64,000 bases of DNA, taken from assembly GCF_026157035.1 (NCBI RefSeq), contig NZ_JANJZA010000001.1, positions 1,777,001 through 1,841,000 of the forward strand, in the 5' to 3' direction. This document shows, piece by piece, positions 25,861 to 32,394 of this stretch. The position numbers were made by a program, and so were the translations under genes. Under the pieces are notes generated by a model. That model did not search any database and was not told the origin of the DNA. It saw only the letters and a program-made list of their open reading frames with translations. Within the stretch, counting starts at the first letter, position 1; every line of letters starts with the position of its first letter. This DNA comes from Sphingomicrobium nitratireducens (GTDB taxonomy: Bacteria > Pseudomonadota > Alphaproteobacteria > Sphingomonadales > Sphingomonadaceae).

Positions 25861-25882
25861 GATCGGCACCCCAACGCCGATC
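25861..25882. repeat. Inverted repeat after the MmeI-like gene
   Basis: GATCGGC at 25861-25867 pairs with GCCGATC at 25876-25882 across an 8-base loop. It may be a weak transcription stop or part of a transfer-origin region. Confidence 0.4.
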
Positions 25883-25903
25883 GAACATGAAAGAAGCGCA
25901 ATT

Positions 25904-25940
25904 CCGTAAAGCTGAACGCATCAGTTTTACGGTAATTTTT
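25904..25940 (+). terminator. Probable intrinsic terminator
   Basis: CCGTAAAGCTG (25904-25914) pairs with CAGTTTTACGG (25922-25932), ten of eleven positions, with a 7-base loop. It is followed by TAATTTTT. It lies about 80 bases after the MmeI-like gene and should end its transcript. Confidence 0.6.
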
Positions 25941-26130
25941 GCACCGCACACCCTCATGACCAGCCGTTCACTTTTACGGCTGAAAAGTCGGGCGTGGGCG
26001 ACCGCGGCGGTGCGCTGGTCGGGACTGATCTAGAGATCAGGGTTAACAGTTAAGTAACTAATTTTATTTTGTGAATCCCTTTTCGACCCCCTTGGGCGAC
26101 TGATACAATTCGTCTCAAGGGGGAAGTCGA
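25941..26130. other. Gene-free region before the relaxase, candidate oriT
   Basis: The whole 25827-26130 gap is free of genes. After the terminator it holds a perfect 7-base inverted repeat (CTGATCT 26025-26031, AGATCAG 26034-26040), then an AT-rich stretch (26041-26075) with GTTAAC. Transfer origins often lie just upstream of MobA/MobL relaxase genes and combine an inverted repeat with AT-rich DNA, so this is a candidate. No nic-site consensus was recognised. Confidence 0.3.
26101..26109 (+). promoter_or_regulatory. Extended -10 promoter for the relaxase gene
   Basis: TGATACAAT is an extended -10 element (TG-n-TACAAT). Transcription would begin near 26116, just before the AAGGGGGAAG ribosome-binding site (26117-26126) and the ATG at 26131. 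The -35 position holds only a poor match. Confidence 0.5.
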
Positions 26131-28959
26131 ATGACTGAGGAGGAGACTGATCGCGACTGGCTGATACGGCGCATGGCGAAGAAGGCCCAGCTCGAGGAAG
26201 AAGACCTTATTCGAAGCGTGGTGCGCATCCGCCGGCCCGTCGATGATCACGAGAAGAAGCGCGGCGGCGCCTACTCACTGCCCGCCGACTTCCGTTATCC
26301 GGTCGCGTACGACGGCCGCCCGATCAGCGCGTCGGGCAAGACTAGCTTCCACTTCAACCTAATAAGCATCTCCAAGACGGCGACCTACGGGGATAACAAG
26401 CCTCCTTTCGTGACGGTGATCAACTCGGGGACCGGCAGCGGTCAGGTCTCAAAGCCCGGTGACCATGAGGACTATATCGGCCGCGACGGTGCGGTCATGG
26501 AGACGGGGACTGAGGGCTACGGCGACTATATCGAGGCCGGAGCCTCGGGGACCCGCGCCATCATCAGCAACATCTCCACCGACCCTGCGGCGCGTAAGCG
26601 CTTCTGGGATGCGGTCGTGCGGGCGGAGCGCACTCCCCGGCGCGATAGAATGATCATCAACCTTTCGAAGATCCCTGATCAGTGGCGGGTGCGCGCAATC
26701 AACCTGCTCGCAAAATGTAAGGATCTGTCACAGGACGATCGTGCCAAGCTTGAAGAGGTTCTCGAATGGAAATGGTCTGAGCCGACTGTCGAAATCGACA
26801 TCCCGCGCAAACATTTTTACCAGTTCCGCGCAAAACTAAAGCGGCAAAGCATCTGGACCGAGGAAGTGGCAGGGCTGCGTCCGGGGCGAGGCGGCCGCGT
26901 CCAGTATCGCATCGTGGCAGAGTTACCCGATGGCCTTTCGGATGAAGCGCGTCTCGAGATACTACGAGCCTTTTCGGCGCGCCTTGATGCGCTCAATGTG
27001 ATGTACACCGCGGTTATCCACGAGCCCGACGAGCACAACGACCGCCGCAATTATCATCTCCACATCGCCTTCTACGACCGACCCTGCGAATATCTCGTTG
27101 AGGAGGGATGCTGGGACTTCGAACTTCGCACGCCGGTCCCAGGGCAGCGTGGTCGGTCGAAGGCGGCAAAGCGCCAGAATAAGAACAAAGTGATCGCACA
27201 GCCGGCAGAAGGCCAATCTGTTAAGGATCACGGTCGCGAATTCATGAAGTCCTTACGATCGGACTACGCTTCAATCTGTAATGTGCTGCTCGCTGGCAGC
27301 GGCAGCAATCGCCTTTTCGACCCACGCTCGTTCGAAGCGATGGGGATCGAGCAGGAGCCGTCCGTACATCTCGGTCGTGCCGAAAAGCTCGACAGCGCGG
27401 GCGTTCCGACCAAGGACGGCGTCCTCAATGCGGAGCGCACTTGGCAGGGTGCATTCAAACGCGCCGAGGAGACGCTCAAGGCGTCGATGGCCGAGCGCAC
27501 GAGGGCTCTTCAGAGCGGGGAAGAGGCTATCGGCGCGCTAAAGGCGCAGAACACATCCCACACGAAGGCGGCCGATCTGATCAGCTCGTTGGCGAGCCTT
27601 CGGGAGATGGCAGGCGATCTTTCGCGGTGGGAGCGTCAGGCCATGCAGATCCAGCTGACGAAAGGAATGCTGTATTCGCGGGCTCACAAGACGGAACAGA
27701 GATGCCGCCGACAGCTCGGCGGCGACGCGGGAACGAAAAGCGAGCGGCAGCAAAGCCAGATTGCTCAACGGCTGAAGGAGGCCGTGGCATATCGCGAAAT
27801 GCTCGATCGCGAGTTCATGATCGATCTCCAGCGTGCGGAGTTCGACCATGCTCGGCTTGAAGCCCTTCAAGCGAAAGCGGCGCGCCTGGTAAAGCAAATC
27901 GACGCGCTGACCCAAGCAATTGGCGAAGCGCCATCGACCAGAGAACTTCTTGTCGAACCCACCGGTATCGCCAGCGTCGAGAAGAGGTCGCGCCTCACGA
28001 AACGCGAACGCGACCAGGTGGGTAAGATGTACGAGGATTTTTCTTCCTACGAAAGGCGATGGGATGCCATAATCCAGAAGATCATCGACGATGGCCTGCC
28101 GATCCAGCCGCCGGCCGAAGCCGGCGCTCCATACACGGTGCCAGGGATCGCGAAGGCCGATCTCGATATTTTGCTCAACCCGATCCTGGATCAGCGAACG
28201 CAAGCACGTTTGCGTGGAATATTCGAGAGCCGTCTGGAGCGCGGCGAGATCGGTGGCCCTGGTGCTGAGGCTGAAGCCGTCGCGGAGATCACGCCACCTG
28301 TTCAGGTCGTACCACGAGTGGAACAGCCCCCTGCACCGCTGGATGGCAAATGGGATCAGCTTAGAGACCAGGCGCTTGCGAAGCATGCTGAGGATCGCAA
28401 CGACGCAATCAACCGTGTCGCGATGCGTATCAAGGTGGCGCAGAACGACAATTTCGCGGTGACCTTTGTCGATAATGTCCCACGCCTGGCTCTCAGCGCG
28501 TTTAAGCGTCTCACACCCGAGGACCGCCATTTCGCGAAATACATGAAAGACCCGATTGATGAGCGTTTCACCACCTACCTCATCGAGTGTCGCAGGCGCT
28601 TTAGCGACATCCTCAAGAATAACCCAAGCGCCTGCATAGTCGGCGGCCAGCGCATATTGGCCCTGATGAAAAACTTCCCGAGAGACCTCCATCCGCATCT
28701 GGATTGGTTAGTCGAGGATCCAACGCTGAAAGCGGAATTCGACCGCATGCGGGAACAGGCGAGAGCGGCACGCAAGCTGGAAGCCGCAAAGCGGTCTCAA
28801 GATGCATCACGCGGACCGGGGATTGAGTCATCGGTCGAGAAAATCGCGCCCGACCTGGCCCCGGATATTCAGCCTGGAGAAAACGCGCCGTCAGCCACAG
28901 ATCCAAGTCCGGACTGTGAACGCTGGAAAGATCTCCAACGAGGCGGCGGTCGTGGCTAA
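26131..28959 (+). CDS. MobA/MobL-type relaxase
   Basis: A 942-residue DNA relaxase. The catalytic core lies within the first 450 residues. A conserved RKRFWDAVVRAERTP segment at about 150-166 matches the MobA/MobL family, and the metal-binding HUH motif NYHLHIAF lies near residue 308-315. A later block (FDPRSFEAMGIEQEPSVHLG) matches the family's second conserved region, where the RS and HLG residues are typical. A long, charged, helical C-terminal region of about 450 residues has no known domain; it may contact the type IV coupling protein or bind DNA. The enzyme should nick one strand at oriT and stay joined to the DNA through a tyrosine. No mating-pair formation genes are in the window, so the element is probably mobilisable rather than self-transmissible, although the left part is not seen. 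Confidence 0.85.
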   Translation: MTEEETDRDWLIRRMAKKAQLEEEDLIRSVVRIRRPVDDHEKKRGGAYSLPADFRYPVAYDGRPISASGKTSFHFNLISISKTATYGDNKPPFVTVINSGTGSGQVSKPGDHEDYIGRDGAVMETGTEGYGDYIEAGASGTRAIISNISTDPAARKRFWDAVVRAERTPRRDRMIINLSKIPDQWRVRAINLLAKCKDLSQDDRAKLEEVLEWKWSEPTVEIDIPRKHFYQFRAKLKRQSIWTEEVAGLRPGRGGRVQYRIVAELPDGLSDEARLEILRAFSARLDALNVMYTAVIHEPDEHNDRRNYHLHIAFYDRPCEYLVEEGCWDFELRTPVPGQRGRSKAAKRQNKNKVIAQPAEGQSVKDHGREFMKSLRSDYASICNVLLAGSGSNRLFDPRSFEAMGIEQEPSVHLGRAEKLDSAGVPTKDGVLNAERTWQGAFKRAEETLKASMAERTRALQSGEEAIGALKAQNTSHTKAADLISSLASLREMAGDLSRWERQAMQIQLTKGMLYSRAHKTEQRCRRQLGGDAGTKSERQQSQIAQRLKEAVAYREMLDREFMIDLQRAEFDHARLEALQAKAARLVKQIDALTQAIGEAPSTRELLVEPTGIASVEKRSRLTKRERDQVGKMYEDFSSYERRWDAIIQKIIDDGLPIQPPAEAGAPYTVPGIAKADLDILLNPILDQRTQARLRGIFESRLERGEIGGPGAEAEAVAEITPPVQVVPRVEQPPAPLDGKWDQLRDQALAKHAEDRNDAINRVAMRIKVAQNDNFAVTFVDNVPRLALSAFKRLTPEDRHFAKYMKDPIDERFTTYLIECRRRFSDILKNNPSACIVGGQRILALMKNFPRDLHPHLDWLVEDPTLKAEFDRMREQARAARKLEAAKRSQDASRGPGIESSVEKIAPDLAPDIQPGENAPSATDPSPDCERWKDLQRGGGRG

Positions 28960-29000
28960 CGCCGCACAACAAAGAAGATTCAAGGGGAAGAGAGGGCTTA

Positions 29001-29630
29001 TTGACTAAGCCAAAAGTGATGAAACTCCTGGCGGTCGCGACCTCGGGCTTGGTCGGCGCGACTGCTGAAATAAGTCAGAAAGTACCAAGTCAAATGAATG
29101 CTATCCCAACTCCGATCGACCGTCTCCCACTCGATCCGATCCCCGAGCCACGAGATCAAGTGAAGCGCCTGATGCTCGCCGTTGGCATGCTGATCGACGG
29201 GGTGGTCGATCAGAAACCCGAGACATTCCACCCATACCTCAGACACAGCGTGATGTTGGCAGAGGCAAATGCCGTCGTGCTCGGCACGACTTGCCAACGG
29301 CCCTTCCTCATCCGCGAGGGCTTGGCCGTGGCCAATGCGGTCACGTGCGACCTGATCATCGTGCGGGCGTCCGACAAGCCGTGCCACGCAACATTCGACG
29401 CCAAGCTGCTGGGCGATGACCGCCTGCTGATGGCCTATCGGCTCTGGATCCCGCGTCCGACGGGCACCGCATGGTTGATCCCATCGGTCGGGGAAGGTCC
29501 TTGCGTGCGGCTCGAGCAGGACGGGCTGAGCATCGAGGAAGACCCACCCTATTTGGACTGGGCCGAGAAACACCGCGGCCTCGAATTCGGCGCCGAGATG
29601 CTGCAGATTGCAGTGGCGGGGTGGTTCTGA
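29001..29630 (+). CDS. Unknown protein of the mobility module
   Basis: A 209-residue protein starting at TTG 29001 behind a purine-rich GGGGAAGAGAGGG stretch; an ATG at 29019 is an alternative. No family is recognised. It has an alpha/beta-looking middle with repeated hydrophobic strands (AVVLGTTC, VTCDLIIVRA, LLMAYRLWIP) and an acidic C-terminus. It starts 41 bases after the relaxase and its stop overlaps the next gene's ATG (TGATG), so it belongs to the same operon. Accessory mobilisation proteins are often found in this position, but nothing in the sequence proves such a role. Confidence 0.6.
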   Translation: MTKPKVMKLLAVATSGLVGATAEISQKVPSQMNAIPTPIDRLPLDPIPEPRDQVKRLMLAVGMLIDGVVDQKPETFHPYLRHSVMLAEANAVVLGTTCQRPFLIREGLAVANAVTCDLIIVRASDKPCHATFDAKLLGDDRLLMAYRLWIPRPTGTAWLIPSVGEGPCVRLEQDGLSIEEDPPYLDWAEKHRGLEFGAEMLQIAVAGWF

Positions 29631-30223
29631 TGCCGAAGCCGAAGATCAAAACGCCGAAGACCGTCGCCATCAAGTCCTTCTGGGACGGGGATCCCGATGA
29701 CGCTTTCACCTTCGCTCGCCACAACTGGGAGGCAGGCAAGGGGGCGCGCGAGTCAATCTCGCCCAAAATCCTCGCCAAGCGCCGTCCTGCGGCGAAGGAG
29801 GGTGTGATCGATACAGCAGAGCGCGTGGAGGTTCTCCTGCCTGCCGATGCGCCTCAGCTCTATGCTGACGTCGATTTCCTCGTGCAGAACTTCGAGGATG
29901 GCTACCCGACCGATGAGAGCCTTGCGCTGGCGCAAGTTACTCTGCGCTTCGAGGAAGCGCCGAACCTACATGCCCCCTATGAGGCGGCGCGGTCCTGGGT
30001 ACGATCCGAATATGTCGACAGCCGAGGGCTCCCGGTCATCCTCGTCCTGCATGCACCCTTTCGCAAGGGCAGCGACAATCCTCCTCACGCGCATGCCATG
30101 GTGCTTCCCCGGCGGCTAACCCGGTTCGGCTGGGGCAAGATCGACGTCCGGATCGGCAATGACCGGGATCGTCGGTCGGCCAAGGAGTCGTGGTTGGCCT
30201 GGAGCAATCGCGCAGTCGGTTGA
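29630..30223 (+). CDS. Small protein with an HxH motif, possible relaxase-like accessory
   Basis: A 197-residue protein. I start it at ATG 29630, which overlaps the previous stop (TGATG). A longer open frame from 29471 lies inside the upstream gene and its extra 53 residues are arginine-rich shadow sequence. Near residue 150 it has NPPHAHAMVLPRRL, an H-x-H motif followed by a hydrophobic strand, close to the PHAH pattern of MobA/MobL-type HUH proteins. The preceding strand VILVLHAPF also fits. The rest has no recognised domain, and the FW...R segment of the full relaxase is not seen, so it may be a degenerate or accessory HUH-fold protein. It is last in the relaxase operon, before a clear terminator. 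Confidence 0.65.
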   Translation: MPKPKIKTPKTVAIKSFWDGDPDDAFTFARHNWEAGKGARESISPKILAKRRPAAKEGVIDTAERVEVLLPADAPQLYADVDFLVQNFEDGYPTDESLALAQVTLRFEEAPNLHAPYEAARSWVRSEYVDSRGLPVILVLHAPFRKGSDNPPHAHAMVLPRRLTRFGWGKIDVRIGNDRDRRSAKESWLAWSNRAVG

Positions 30224-30232
30224 CCTGAATTT

Positions 30233-30273
30233 GGGGCGCTTCGCTGTCGATAGCGGGGCGCCCCGACTTTTTT
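30233..30273 (+). terminator. Intrinsic terminator after the relaxase operon
   Basis: GGGGCGC (30233-30239) can pair with GCGCCCC in the GCGGGGCGCCCCGAC segment (about 30253-30266), which is itself palindromic. It is followed by a run of six T (30268-30273). It lies 10 bases after the last gene of the relaxase operon. Confidence 0.75.
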
Positions 30274-30386
30274 CAAAAATCGACAAAGTGGCCTTGCGCG
30301 ATTTCCGGACCGCAAGGATAATATACGTACGGGAACTGGGATTTTTCATGAATTCAAGATGGAGAATTTTGATAGGAAATTAGTAA

Positions 30387-30578
30387 ATGAAAAAAACGAG
30401 GTCAGGGAAGTTTCCAACTCCCGCTGAGATCAAGAAGACAATCCTAGGAGTGAGATCATCAGGACTTGATGTTTTTCAGGTTCAGGTCGGCTCCGATGGA
30501 TCAATCACCATATCCAGTAGCGAAAATTCGCTAATCGCATCGCGTGACGACTTCGAAAAGTGGGAGTCACGTCTGTGA
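30387..30578 (+). CDS. Small protein coupled to the integrase, candidate excision factor
   Basis: A 63-residue protein: a basic N-terminal helix (PTPAEIKKTILGVRSSGLD) and a short beta part (VFQVQVGSDGSITISSS). Its TGA overlaps the integrase GTG start as GTGA, a tight coupling. Small proteins with this helix-plus-'G-I' strand pattern sit directly before tyrosine integrases in many alphaproteobacterial elements, as I recall. Their function is not established, and a recombination directionality or expression-control role is inference. The preceding 110 bases show no other gene. Confidence 0.65.
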   Translation: MKKTRSGKFPTPAEIKKTILGVRSSGLDVFQVQVGSDGSITISSSENSLIASRDDFEKWESRL

Positions 30579-31705
30579 TCGACGGCGTCCATTTCGTGAA
30601 GAAACGCAACGCCTCGGGCATCTGTTGGTATGTATATGCCTACCGCGGCGGACCATGCGTTTTGCATACGAAAGGACGCGCAAAACCGACGCTCGGCACT
30701 AAAGAGCTCGCGGCGATCTTGAAGGCGCAAACGGATCGACATGCCCCTCGGGCGAAGACCTTGTCATACCTCATTTTGAGGTGGACGGGGACAAGTACGA
30801 AGGCGCCCAGCCCAGAATGGGCATCCATGGCGGATAGTACCAAGAAAACGTGGGGATCGGCGCTCAAGCGTATCGATGAAAAATGGGGGACTGTTCCGCT
30901 CACCATCTTCGACGACCGCCGGATGATCTCGAAGATCGTCAAATGGCGTGACAGCAGAGCTGATACCCCCCGCGCAGCTGACCAAGGTGTCACCGTACTC
31001 CGAGCGCTTCTCAAGTACGGTATCCAGCTTGGTCTACTATCGATCAACGTCGCTGCCGACATCGGGAAGATCTACCAAGGAGGACAGCGCGAAGAGATCG
31101 TCTGGACTGAAGAGGATATGGCCGCCTTCGAGAAGGTAGCGAAGGAGCGAGGCGAAACTCACGTCTGGGACGCGCTTAGGCTATTCGCCATGACAGGATT
31201 GCGGCGTTCTGATGGCTGCGCCCTCAAATTCTCGGACTGCAGCCAGTTCGCGATTATCAAGAAGACGGCAAAGAGCCGCCGGCAACGTCGCCGCTTCGTC
31301 TCCCTCCCACGCATTCCAACCTTGGACGCGCTCCTGACCGAGCTCGAAGACCGGCCACGAGCAGAAGGGGTAAACAACGTCATCGTCACCTCGGAGGGGC
31401 AACCCTGGAGCCCTGACCAACTGTCCAAGGCTATCCACAAGATCCGAGACGAAGCCGATATCGTTCATGTTGATGAGGAAACAGGCAAGAGGCGCAAGAA
31501 GCACCTGCACGATGTGCGGGGCACCTTCGCCACGTTCCTGATGACCCAATCGGACCTCACGGACATGGAGATCGCGGACGTCATGGGCTGGGCGCCCGAA
31601 GAAGTTTCACGCATCCGCAAAGTCTATGTTGACGACAGTGCAAAGGTCGTGGCAATCGGCCAGCGGATCGCACGCGGTGTAAACCGGAACTGTAAACCGG
31701 CGTGA
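30575..31705 (+). CDS. int: Tyrosine-type site-specific integrase
   Basis: A 376-residue tyrosine recombinase. I chose GTG 30575 because it overlaps the previous stop; GTG 30560 would add five residues. The N-terminal arm-binding-like part (VHFVKKRNASGICWYVYAYRGG) and the helical core-binding domain precede a complete catalytic domain. It has TGLRRSDG with the first Arg near residue 209, a Lys-rich beta hairpin (KKTAKSRRQRR), HLHDVRGTFAT with the H-x-x-R pair near 312-316, a GWAPEEV segment in place of the usual GH, and the nucleophile in RKVYVD near residue 351. It should insert and excise the element by crossover at an attachment site. It ends 47 bases before the tRNA-Gly gene and points at it. 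Confidence 0.92.
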   Translation: MIDGVHFVKKRNASGICWYVYAYRGGPCVLHTKGRAKPTLGTKELAAILKAQTDRHAPRAKTLSYLILRWTGTSTKAPSPEWASMADSTKKTWGSALKRIDEKWGTVPLTIFDDRRMISKIVKWRDSRADTPRAADQGVTVLRALLKYGIQLGLLSINVAADIGKIYQGGQREEIVWTEEDMAAFEKVAKERGETHVWDALRLFAMTGLRRSDGCALKFSDCSQFAIIKKTAKSRRQRRRFVSLPRIPTLDALLTELEDRPRAEGVNNVIVTSEGQPWSPDQLSKAIHKIRDEADIVHVDEETGKRRKKHLHDVRGTFATFLMTQSDLTDMEIADVMGWAPEEVSRIRKVYVDDSAKVVAIGQRIARGVNRNCKPA

Positions 31706-31732
31706 TCACAGCGATCGGTCAGCACGAAATTT

Positions 31733-31746
31733 GGCGGAAATCCGCC
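31733..31746. repeat. Short hairpin between integrase and tRNA
   Basis: GGCGGA (31733-31738) and TCCGCC (31741-31746) form a perfect 6-base stem with a 2-base gap. It may be a weak stop for integrase transcription or an integrase arm site. Confidence 0.4.
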
Positions 31747-31752
31747 ACTCGG

Positions 31753-31826
31753 GCGGGTGTAGCTCAATGGTAGAGCAGGAGCTTCCCAAGCTTAAGACGA
31801 GGGTTCGATTCCCTTCACCCGCTCCA
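31753..31826 (+). tRNA. tRNA-Gly (anticodon CCC)
   Basis: A complete cloverleaf can be drawn. The acceptor stem is GCGGGTG with CACCCGC. The D arm is GCTC...GAGC. The anticodon loop TTCCCAA carries CCC. The T arm has GTTCGATTC in the loop, with a T discriminator base and an encoded CCA at 31824-31826. One mismatch lies at the top of the anticodon stem. It reads GGG glycine codons. It is the probable boundary between the integrated element on its left and the core chromosome on its right, but the element lies on the 5' side of the tRNA, which is not the usual arrangement. The minus-strand OmpA-like gene ends inside it. Confidence 0.93.
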
Positions 31827-32394
31827 CCGCTTCCCCGGCCTTTTCGGCTTCGGCCTCGTCGGCATCCTCCGCCAAACCCGCGATCTCGATCTCGACCCGC
31901 CGGTTGGCGCGCTGGCCTTCCTCGTTGTCGCTCCCGTCGGGCAGGTAATTGGGTTCGGCCGGATTGCCCTCGCCGAGCGAGACGATCGTGATCCGCTCCG
32001 GCCGCACGCCATTTTCCTCAAGATAGTCCGCCACGGCCCGCGCACGCGCCTCGCCGGCGCGGAAATTGGCCTCGTCGCTGCCGACCGTGTCGCTGTGCCC
32101 CCACAAGGTCACCTGGCGCTCGCTCGACACCCAACCCGGCGCCAGCAACGCGCCCAGCGTTTCGACCGCCGCCGAGTCCAGTTCGGACCCGCCCTCGGGG
32201 AAGCCGACGACCGCGCGGATCGGTGCGCCCTCGAGCGGCTCGGCGTCCATTTCGGCACGCACGTCGTTGCGGATGATCGACACCGGATCGCCGCCCGCCG
32301 GCATCGTGGGTTCGTCGCGGGCGGGACTCTCGTCGCTTCCGGCCGAACAGGCGGCCACCATCGCCGCCGACAGGATGATGAAACTGCGCGTCAT
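31792..32394 (-). CDS. OmpA-family lipoprotein, C-terminus antisense to the tRNA
   Basis: A 200-residue lipoprotein with a signal peptide ending in a lipobox (AAC, Cys16). A short linker leads to an OmpA-type peptidoglycan-binding domain: the strand VTLWGHSDTVGSDEANF with the following helix, then ITIVSLGEGNP, and the terminal QRANRRVEIEI motif. It should tether the outer membrane to peptidoglycan. The last residues (VERVKGIEPSS) are the reverse-strand reading of the tRNA-Gly 3' end, and the TAA stop (31794-31792) lies in the anticodon region. The true domain ends about 25 residues earlier, so the tail is an accidental extension. The ATG overlaps the antiporter stop as ATGA. Confidence 0.85.
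   Translation of the reverse strand: MTRSFIILSAAMVAACSAGSDESPARDEPTMPAGGDPVSIIRNDVRAEMDAEPLEGAPIRAVVGFPEGGSELDSAAVETLGALLAPGWVSSERQVTLWGHSDTVGSDEANFRAGEARARAVADYLEENGVRPERITIVSLGEGNPAEPNYLPDGSDNEEGQRANRRVEIEIAGLAEDADEAEAEKAGEAVERVKGIEPSS

Noticed and set aside
29471-29629. Upstream extension of the HxH-motif gene
   Set aside because: It lies inside the previous gene and is arginine-rich and shadow-like. ATG 29630 overlaps the previous stop.
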